Assembly: GCA_900551885.1 (NCBI GenBank)
Contig: URXS01000112.1
Location: 1-6,204, forward strand
DNA length: 6,204 bases
Reading direction: 5' to 3'
Source: an uncultured Oscillibacter sp.
GTDB taxonomy: Bacteria; Bacillota; Clostridia; Oscillospirales; Oscillospiraceae
Both the position numbers and the translations under genes were made by a program. The notes under the pieces were generated by a model. That model was given only the letters and a program-made list of their open reading frames with translations. It was not told the DNA's origin and ran no database searches. This document shows positions 1 to 5,037 of the stretch, piece by piece. How positions within the stretch are numbered: position 1 is the first letter of the stretch; each line of letters begins with the position of its first letter.

Positions 1-728
1 CGGCGGCAGAAGTCCTCGGTGACGGTGCGGGGCTCCAGACTGCCCAGCCGCAGCCGCACCCCCGGTGCCGCTGCCGCCACCGTCTCCAGCAGGTCGATCA
101 GGCTCTTGCCGTCTTTCAGGTCCTGGCCCCAGGAGGAGATCTCGATGCCGGTCAGCACAATCTCCCGGTAGCCCGCCGCTTTGAGTCCCGCCGCCTGCTC
201 CGCCGCCTTATCCAGGGGCAATGACCGTACCGGGCCCCGGGCATAGGGGATGATGCAGTAGGAGCAGAAGTTGACGCAGCCATCTTCTACCTTCAGAAGG
301 CACCGGGTCCGGCTCTCCAGTCCCCCGGCGGGCAGCACCTCGAAGGTCCGGTGGTCGAAGGAGCGGTCCAGGGCCACGATGTGCCGCCGCTCCGCCGCGG
401 CCTGCTCCAGCAGGTCCAGGAAGCCGCTGCGGTCCCCGGTGCCGGCGATCAGGTCCACGTCCAGCTTCTCCACGTCCTCCGGGTGGGTCTGGGAGTAGCA
501 GCCGCACAGGGCCAGCACCGCCTGGGGGTGCTCCCGCCGGACCCGGTAGAGCATCTGCCGGGACTTGCGGTCGCTGACCGCTGTGACGGAGCAGGAGTTG
601 ACCACATAAACGTCCGCCGCCTCCTCAAAGGCCACCACCTGGTGGCCCCGGCGGCGCAGCTCCTGCTCCATGGCCTGGGTCTCGTATTGGTTCACCTTGC
701 AGCCCAAGGTGTAAATGGCAACTTTCAT
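1..728 (-). CDS. mtaB: tRNA t6A37 methylthiotransferase MtaB (3' end outside window)
   Basis: This is the first 242 residues of a radical-SAM methylthiotransferase, which family knowledge says converts t6A37 of ANN-decoding tRNAs to ms2t6A in the cytoplasm. The N-terminal UPF0004 domain starts TLGCKVNQYE and has the three cysteines expected to hold the auxiliary 4Fe-4S cluster (C10, C46, and C77 in CGCYSQ). The radical-SAM triad CVNFCSYC (C151, C155, C158) follows, then IIPYARGPVRS. KVNQYE and the PYARG segment fit MtaB better than MiaB or RimO. Family members have roughly 430-450 residues, so the rest of the radical-SAM barrel and the TRAM domain lie left of base 1. The ATG at 728-726 has AAGGAG (739-734) 5 nt upstream. 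It is divergent from the cysteine desulfurase gene. The family is clear; MtaB rather than a sister subfamily is very likely. Confidence 0.93.
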   Translation of the reverse strand, partial: MKVAIYTLGCKVNQYETQAMEQELRRRGHQVVAFEEAADVYVVNSCSVTAVSDRKSRQMLYRVRREHPQAVLALCGCYSQTHPEDVEKLDVDLIAGTGDRSGFLDLLEQAAAERRHIVALDRSFDHRTFEVLPAGGLESRTRCLLKVEDGCVNFCSYCIIPYARGPVRSLPLDKAAEQAAGLKAAGYREIVLTGIEISSWGQDLKDGKSLIDLLETVAAAAPGVRLRLGSLEPRTVTEDFCR

Positions 729-737
729 GGAATCTCC

Positions 738-766
738 TTGCACTTTCCGAAAATCCTCTATATAAT
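738..766 (+). promoter_or_regulatory. Predicted sigma-A-type promoter for the cysteine desulfurase operon
   Basis: TTGCAC (738-743) is followed after 17 nt by a perfect TATAAT (761-766). The expected start site is near 773, giving a leader of about 66 nt. The -35 box is only partly consensus (TTG matches) and overlaps the mtaB ribosome binding site on the other strand. This promoter points at the mtaB promoter, so each would transcribe through the other. Confidence 0.6.
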
Positions 767-782
767 GATGTGACGCGCTCTT

Positions 783-811
783 ATTATACAGATTTTTTCC
801 CGCCGGGGCAA
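783..811 (-). promoter_or_regulatory. Predicted sigma-A-type promoter for mtaB
   Basis: Read on the minus strand, TTGCCC (811-806) is followed after exactly 17 nt by a perfect TATAAT (788-783). The start site would fall near 776, giving a 5' leader of about 48 nt for mtaB. The -35 box lies inside the palindrome at 802-819. The motif match is seen directly; promoter activity is inferred. Confidence 0.6.
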
Positions 812-819
812 GCCCCGGC
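802..819. promoter_or_regulatory. Perfect GC-rich palindrome in the divergent control region
   Basis: Eight-base arms GCCGGGGC and GCCCCGGC flank a central AA. As DNA it is a plausible dimer-binding operator covering the mtaB -35 box. As RNA in the desulfurase leader it can form a hairpin with a CAAG loop whose base ends just before the AAGGAGG at 821-827. It is not a standard terminator: on the plus strand the T run (831-836) begins only 12 nt after the stem, and no T run follows on the minus strand. The inverted repeat is seen; the regulatory role is inferred. Confidence 0.45.
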
Positions 820-838
820 CAAGGAGGTTCTTTTTTCA

Positions 839-1975
839 ATGATCTATCTGGACCACGCCGCCACCACCCCCGTCCCCCGTGCCGTGGCGGACGCCATGTA
901 CGCCGTGTTGACGGAGCAGTTCGGCAACCCCAGCTCCCAGTATCCCATGGGGGCTGAGATGAAGCGGCAGGTGGAGCAGTGGCGCCGCACCGTGGCCCAG
1001 GCCCTGGGCTGCGACGCCGGGCACCTGTTCTTCACCTCCTGCGGCACCGAATCCGACGCCTGGGCCATCACCGCCGCCTGCTGGCAGAACCGGCATCTGG
1101 GCCGTCACATCGTCACCACCGCCGTGGAACACAGCGCCGTGCTGGAATCCTGCCGGTGGATGGAAAAGCAGGGCTACGAGGTCACCTATGTGCCCCCCCG
1201 CAGCGACGGCGCCATCACTGCCGAGGACATTCTCTCCGCCGTGCGGCCGGACACGGCCCTGGTCTCCTGCATGATGGTCAACAACGAGCTGGGCTCCCTC
1301 TATCCCATTGCCGAGATCGCCAGGGGCCTGGCGGCCAAACATCCCCAGACCCTGCTGCACACCGACGCGGTCCAGGGCTTTTTGAAGGTGCCCTTTGCGG
1401 CCAATACCCTGGGGGCCGACTTCATCTCCATCTCCGCCCACAAGATCGGCGGGCCCAAGGGCATCGGCGCGCTGTATATCGGCCAGCGGGTGAAGAATCC
1501 CCGGCCCCTGCTGCCCGGCGGCGGCCAGGAGAGCGGCCTCCGCTCCGGCACTGAGGCCACCGCCCAGATCGCCGGCTTTGCCAGGGCCGCGGAAGTGCGG
1601 ATGGAGCGCCTGCCGGAAATCCTGGACCACATGGCGGACCTGCGGGCCTACGCCGTGGAGAAACTGAGCGCCATTCCCGATTTGAAGATCCTGGGCGGCG
1701 GTCCCTCCGCCCCCCATATCCTGTCCGTGTCCCTGGAGGGCTGGCCCAGCCAGAACATCGTCACGGACCTGGGTAGCCAGGGCATCTGCATCTCCGCCGG
1801 CTCCGCCTGCCACCGGGGCAAGCCCAGCCATGTGGTGGCGGCGCTGAAGCTGCCCAAAAAAGTCTCCGGCGGCGTCATCCGGCTCAGCTTCGGGCCGGAG
1901 ACCACCCAGGCCGACATCGACCAGTGCGCCGAGGCCCTCCGCCACCATCACGACACCCGCATGCCAATGCTGTAA
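839..1975 (+). CDS. Cysteine desulfurase, NifS/IscS family, PLP-dependent
   Basis: A 378-residue class V aminotransferase-fold enzyme that converts cysteine to alanine and carries the sulfur as a persulfide for Fe-S cluster assembly or RNA thiolation. It opens MIYLDHAATTP, the family signature. The PLP pocket is complete: H98 in VEHSAV, NNELG near 148-152, D176 and Q179 in HTDAVQG, Schiff-base lysine K202 in SAHKIGGPKG, and GGGQESGLRSGTE with R235. The catalytic cysteine is C324 in SAGSACHRGK, with a short loop before PSHVV. An in-frame ATG at 770 lacks a ribosome binding site and would add 23 non-homologous residues, whereas the ATG at 839 has AAGGAGG at 821-827 (11 nt away). It lies 45 bp before the MATE gene. 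No IscU/NifU scaffold or thiI gene is adjacent, so the sulfur acceptor is unknown. NifS versus IscS naming cannot be decided here. Confidence 0.95.
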   Translation: MIYLDHAATTPVPRAVADAMYAVLTEQFGNPSSQYPMGAEMKRQVEQWRRTVAQALGCDAGHLFFTSCGTESDAWAITAACWQNRHLGRHIVTTAVEHSAVLESCRWMEKQGYEVTYVPPRSDGAITAEDILSAVRPDTALVSCMMVNNELGSLYPIAEIARGLAAKHPQTLLHTDAVQGFLKVPFAANTLGADFISISAHKIGGPKGIGALYIGQRVKNPRPLLPGGGQESGLRSGTEATAQIAGFARAAEVRMERLPEILDHMADLRAYAVEKLSAIPDLKILGGGPSAPHILSVSLEGWPSQNIVTDLGSQGICISAGSACHRGKPSHVVAALKLPKKVSGGVIRLSFGPETTQADIDQCAEALRHHHDTRMPML

Positions 1976-1982
1976 TTTATTT

Positions 1983-1996
1983 AGCCTTTACAGGCT
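1983..1996 (+). other. Weak hairpin between the desulfurase and MATE genes
   Basis: AGCCT and AGGCT arms (5 bp) enclose a TTAC loop and are followed by a T-rich TTGTATTTA. It is too weak to be a confident terminator. Partial attenuation or mRNA-end stabilisation is possible. The MATE ribosome binding site AAAGGAG (2005-2011) lies just downstream, and no good separate promoter is visible in this 45-bp gap. Confidence 0.25.
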
Positions 1997-2020
1997 TTGT
2001 ATTTAAAGGAGTTGTACCTC

Positions 2021-3415
2021 ATGCCGTCCTTCCTCCGCCGGGAGCGGGGCTTCTACAAGCGGATGTGGCTGCTGGCCCTGCCCCTGATCCTGCAAAACCT
2101 CATCACCACCTCCCTGGGCTTTGTGGACACCTTTATGGTGGGTCTCCTGGGCCAGAACGAGCTGTCCGCCGTCACCGCCGCCAACTCACCCATCTTCCTG
2201 CTCCAGGTCATCATCTTCGGCCTCATGAGCGGATTGACCGTACTGGTCAGCCAGTACTGGGGCCGGGGCGACGTGGACGCCATCAACCGCGCCATGGGCG
2301 TGGCCATGTACGCGGGCCTGGGCATCGCCCTGGTCATGGCCTCCGCCATGTTCTTCCTGCCCCGGCAGGTGATGAGTCTTGTCACCAACAACGCCCTTTT
2401 GATCGAGCTGGGCATGCCGTACCTGCGGATCGTGGGCATCAGCTATATCTTCAACGCCGTCAGCAGCGTGTACGTGTCCATGCAGCGCAGCACGGAGCGG
2501 CCGGTGTTCGGCCTGGCGGTATTCGCCGCTTCCATGTTGCTGAACACCTTCCTGAACTATCTGCTGATCTTCGGCAAGCTGGGTGCGCCCGCCCTGGGCG
2601 TCACCGGCGCCGCCATCGCCACATTGACCTCCCGGATCGTGGAATTTCTGATTGTGGCGGTGTTCGCCGCCTTCAGCCGCCGGGTGCCCCTGCGGCCAAA
2701 AGAGCTGCTGCGGCCGGGCCGGGCCATGACCGCCAGCTTCATCAAGTACGCCTCCCCGGTCATCCTCAACGAGAGCCTGTGGGGTCTGGGCACCACGGTC
2801 ATGACCGCCATTATGGGACACATGGCCATCTCCGCCGACATGCTGGCGGCCTATGCCATCATGGGCAACATCGATAAGTTCTCCACTGTCGCCTGCTTCG
2901 GCGTGGCCGGCGCCACCGCCGTCATCGTGGGCAAGCGCATCGGCGAGGGAGCTGGAAAAGAGGAGGTCTACTCCCTGGGCTGCTGCCTGCTGACGGTGTC
3001 CCTGGGCGTGGGCGTGGCCGTGGCAGCAGCCCTGGCCATCTTGCTGCCCACGGTGTTCGTGCCTTACCTGTACCCCCTGTTCCACCTGGAGGGCCTGGCG
3101 CTGCGGATCGCCGTCACCATGTGCGTGGTCTACATCTGCGTGATGCCCATGAAGGCTTTTGACATCACCAACATCACGGGACTCCTCCGGGCCGGCGGCG
3201 ACGCCCGCATGGCCTCCGTCATCGACCTCTCTCCCCTGTGGGTGGTGGCGGTGCCTCTGACCGCCCTGGCCGCCCTGGTGCTGGACGCGCCGGTGACCAT
3301 CGTGTGCCTGTGCATCCAGACGGAGAACTTTTGCAAAATGCCCCTGGGCATCCTGCGGCTGCGGAGCCGCAGGTGGATCAATGACATCACCCGGGGAGGG
3401 GGCGCCGTCTCATGA
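2021..3415 (+). CDS. MATE family multidrug/metabolite efflux transporter
   Basis: A 464-residue integral membrane protein of the MATE family, cation-coupled antiporters that usually have 12 helices and expel cationic drugs or metabolites. Helix 1 (about 16-40) carries PLILQNL and VDTFMVG, with an aspartate at D36 of the kind used for ion coupling. The loop QYWGRGD (79-84) and the segment LNYLLIFG...GAPALGVTGAAIAT (178-201) are typical. The second half starts with a matching repeat, KYASPVILNESLWG (242-255), and has GLLRAGGDARMA (387-398) before the last helices. Length is normal. The ATG at 2021 is preferred over an upstream in-frame TTG (1997) because AAAGGAG (2005-2011) sits 9 nt before it. 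Its TGA overlaps the next gene's ATG by 4 nt, implying translational coupling. The substrate cannot be told from sequence. Confidence 0.93.
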   Translation: MPSFLRRERGFYKRMWLLALPLILQNLITTSLGFVDTFMVGLLGQNELSAVTAANSPIFLLQVIIFGLMSGLTVLVSQYWGRGDVDAINRAMGVAMYAGLGIALVMASAMFFLPRQVMSLVTNNALLIELGMPYLRIVGISYIFNAVSSVYVSMQRSTERPVFGLAVFAASMLLNTFLNYLLIFGKLGAPALGVTGAAIATLTSRIVEFLIVAVFAAFSRRVPLRPKELLRPGRAMTASFIKYASPVILNESLWGLGTTVMTAIMGHMAISADMLAAYAIMGNIDKFSTVACFGVAGATAVIVGKRIGEGAGKEEVYSLGCCLLTVSLGVGVAVAAALAILLPTVFVPYLYPLFHLEGLALRIAVTMCVVYICVMPMKAFDITNITGLLRAGGDARMASVIDLSPLWVVAVPLTALAALVLDAPVTIVCLCIQTENFCKMPLGILRLRSRRWINDITRGGGAVS

Positions 3416-4251
3416 GCCTGTTCCGCTGTCCCATCTGCGCCGCCCCCCTGGAGCGGACAGAGCGGACCTATTGCTGCCCGGCTGGCCACAGCTTCGACAT
3501 CGCCAAAGAGGGCTATGTCCACCTGTTGCCTCCCAATCAGAAGCACTCCGCCGCCCCCGGCGACGACAAGGCCATGGCCGCCGCCCGGCGGGATTTCCTC
3601 TCCAAAGAGTATTACAGACCGCTTTTGAATACTCTTCGTTGTCAGATTTTGTCCCTTTCCGGCGAATCCCCGAAGATTTTGGATGCCGGCTGCGGCGAGG
3701 GCTACTACACCGCCGGCATCTATGAGGCCCTGACCGCCGCAGGAAAGCAGCCGAAGATGGCGGGCACCGATATCTCCAAATTCATCCTGCGTCACGCCGC
3801 CCGCCGCTGCCGGGCGGTGGAGTTCGCCGTGGCCTCCTCCTATCATCTGCCTCTGGGGGACGTTTCCGTGGACCTGCTGCTGGACTGCTTTTCTCCCCTG
3901 GCCCTGGAGGAATTCCGGCGGGTCCTACGGCCTGGCGGGTATTTCCTCTACGTGGTGCCGGCAGCGGACCACCTGTGGCAGTTGAAGGAGGTCCTCTATG
4001 ACCACCCCTACCCCAATGAGGAGAAGGAGACGCCCTATGAGGGCTTTACCTACCAGGCCATCGTGCCGGTGGAGGACACCATCCATCTGCCCTGCCCGGC
4101 GGACATCCAGGCCCTGTACCACATGACGCCCTACTGCTGGAAGACGCCCCGGTCCGGGGCGGAGCGGCTGGAAAAACTGGAGACGCTGGACTGCCGCATC
4201 GCCTTCCGCATCCACATCTTCCGAAAAAATGGACAGGAGGAACCCCTATGA
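3412..4251 (+). CDS. rlmA: 23S rRNA (guanine-N1) methyltransferase, RlmA family
   Basis: A 279-residue protein with the RlmA layout. The N-terminal zinc ribbon has ligands C6, C9, C22 and H26, then SFDIAKEGYVHLL and GDDKAMAAARRDFL, both hallmarks of this family. A class I SAM-binding fold follows: motif I ILDAGCGEGYYT (89-100), an acidic residue in AGTDISK (117-123), and LRPGGYFLYVVP (172-183). Known members methylate N1 of G745 (RlmA-I, mostly Gram-negative) or G748 (RlmA-II, Gram-positive, including tylosin-resistance TlrB) in helix 35 of 23S rRNA, beside the macrolide tunnel. From the host type, the G748 class is inferred. The start overlaps the MATE stop by 4 nt, with GGAGG at 3395-3399. 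Codons for residues about 64-90 are much more AT-rich than the rest. General RNA methyltransferase identity is nearly certain; the exact base is not. Confidence 0.9.
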   Translation: MSLFRCPICAAPLERTERTYCCPAGHSFDIAKEGYVHLLPPNQKHSAAPGDDKAMAAARRDFLSKEYYRPLLNTLRCQILSLSGESPKILDAGCGEGYYTAGIYEALTAAGKQPKMAGTDISKFILRHAARRCRAVEFAVASSYHLPLGDVSVDLLLDCFSPLALEEFRRVLRPGGYFLYVVPAADHLWQLKEVLYDHPYPNEEKETPYEGFTYQAIVPVEDTIHLPCPADIQALYHMTPYCWKTPRSGAERLEKLETLDCRIAFRIHIFRKNGQEEPL

Positions 4252-4949
4252 AAGCCAATCCCACCCGCGCCGCCCTGATTCTCATTGACATGGAAAACGG
4301 CTTTGTGGAGCCGGAGGGCGGCCACTGCATCCGCTTCGCCAAGTCCACGGTCCCCGCCTGCGTCCGGGCAGTGGAGACGGCCCGGGAAAAGGGCATCCCG
4401 GTGTTCTTCGTCAAGCGCATTTACCGCGCCGACGGCAGCGACGTGGAGCTGACCCGGTACGCCGGCTGGGTGGCCGGGAACCGGGCCTGCGGCCCTGCCT
4501 CCACAGGCCCCAACAGCGCCCAGGCACCGGAGGGTCTGCGGCCCCAGCCTGGGGACTACACCATCATCAAGCCCCGCTGGAGTGCCTTTTTCCAGACGGA
4601 GCTGGACCTGATCCTCCGGCGGCTGGACGTGCGGACGGTGATCCTCACCGGCACCACCACCCCCAACTGCATCCGCACCACCTGCTATGACGCCATCGCC
4701 CTGGAGTATAATACTGTGGTTCTGACAGACTGCTGCTCCTCCCAGACGGAGGAGATTCAGCGGGTGAATCTGGAGGACATGGGCCGGGCCGGCGCCATCC
4801 TGATGGACAGTGCCGCCTTTACGGCCTTCGGTCCCGACACGGTCCCGGATACCTCCGCCGCCATCCGGGCGGCTATGGCGGGAGAGGCCATCGCCCCGGA
4901 GCCCTTCACCCAGGGCCCGGACGGGGTCTTCTGGCCGGATCTGTGGTAA
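4248..4949 (+). CDS. Isochorismatase-like cysteine hydrolase
   Basis: A 233-residue member of the isochorismatase-like cysteine hydrolase superfamily, cytosolic alpha/beta enzymes that hydrolyse amides, carbamoyl groups or vinyl ethers. The catalytic triad can be placed: D14 in LILIDMENGF, K108 in TIIKPRWSAF, and nucleophile C141 in GTTTPNCIRTTCYDA. LTDCCSS (159-165) is the usual later motif. No nicotinamidase DxHxxH metal site is seen, so PncA is unlikely, and no aryl carrier domain is present, so an enterobactin-type isochorismatase is not supported. At 233 residues it is longer than the common 180-200, with a C-terminal extension after about residue 190 ending in VFWPDLW. The ATG overlaps the rlmA stop by 4 nt and has AGGAGG (4235-4240) 7 nt upstream. 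It is the last gene of the operon, followed by a strong terminator. The substrate is unknown. Confidence 0.9.
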   Translation: MKANPTRAALILIDMENGFVEPEGGHCIRFAKSTVPACVRAVETAREKGIPVFFVKRIYRADGSDVELTRYAGWVAGNRACGPASTGPNSAQAPEGLRPQPGDYTIIKPRWSAFFQTELDLILRRLDVRTVILTGTTTPNCIRTTCYDAIALEYNTVVLTDCCSSQTEEIQRVNLEDMGRAGAILMDSAAFTAFGPDTVPDTSAAIRAAMAGEAIAPEPFTQGPDGVFWPDLW

Positions 4950-4953
4950 ATCG

Positions 4954-4996
4954 AACGCGAGGCGCGCATGCCAGTGGCATGCGCGCCTCGCGTTTT
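4954..4996 (+). terminator. Strong hairpin terminator, perfect 19-bp stem
   Basis: Arms at 4954-4972 and 4976-4994 are exact reverse complements, with an AGT loop. The right arm runs into TTTT (4993-4996). It begins 5 nt after the hydrolase stop, so it ends the plus-strand operon. Read from the minus strand the hairpin is equally strong but is followed by CGATTT, a poorer T run, so it may act on the convergent kinase transcript less efficiently. Confidence 0.85.
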
Positions 4997-5037
4997 CAGG
5001 TACAATGTTCGACGAGAGCCGGCACACTTTTTGGGGG

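Larger units (their letters stand above)
4131..5037 (-). other. Open antisense tail continuing the kinase reading frame
   Basis: In the kinase frame no stop occurs from its ATPase domain until TAG at 4133-4131, adding about 300 residues. This tail crosses the terminator hairpin, all of the hydrolase gene and the end of rlmA. Over the hydrolase it is exactly codon-aligned antisense, so it could only stop at sense TTA, CTA or TCA codons, which this GC-rich gene avoids. The predicted residues are low in complexity (Gly, Ala, His, Arg) and show no domain. It is most likely a shadow frame rather than a real protein extension. Confidence 0.35.

Noticed and set aside
351..773. Plus-strand frame opposite mtaB
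   Set aside because: The minus strand encodes MtaB with all six cluster cysteines; the plus frame is a shadow with no family features.
770..838. Upstream ATG giving a 23-residue longer desulfurase
   Set aside because: It lies too close to the predicted transcription start (about 773) and has no ribosome binding site. The extra residues precede the family's normal N-terminus and include the hairpin and binding-site sequence.
836..1951. Long minus-strand open frame (371 codons) antisense to the cysteine desulfurase
   Set aside because: It is a GC-bias shadow: rich in Gly, Ala, His and Gln with no recognisable domain, while the plus frame has every catalytic motif of the family.
1924..2877. 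Plus-strand overlapping frame with Arg/His/Pro-rich product
   Set aside because: An out-of-frame shadow of the desulfurase end and the MATE gene, with no ribosome binding site and low-complexity content.
2186..3085. Minus-strand open frame (299 codons), His- and Gly-rich, inside the MATE gene
   Set aside because: It is antisense to a clear 12-helix transporter. The His/Gly pattern is the complement of Met/Ala/Gly/Pro codons, and no start signal or domain supports it.
3130..3846. Minus-strand open frame spanning the MATE/rlmA junction
   Set aside because: It crosses two well-supported, translationally coupled plus-strand genes and shows no domain.
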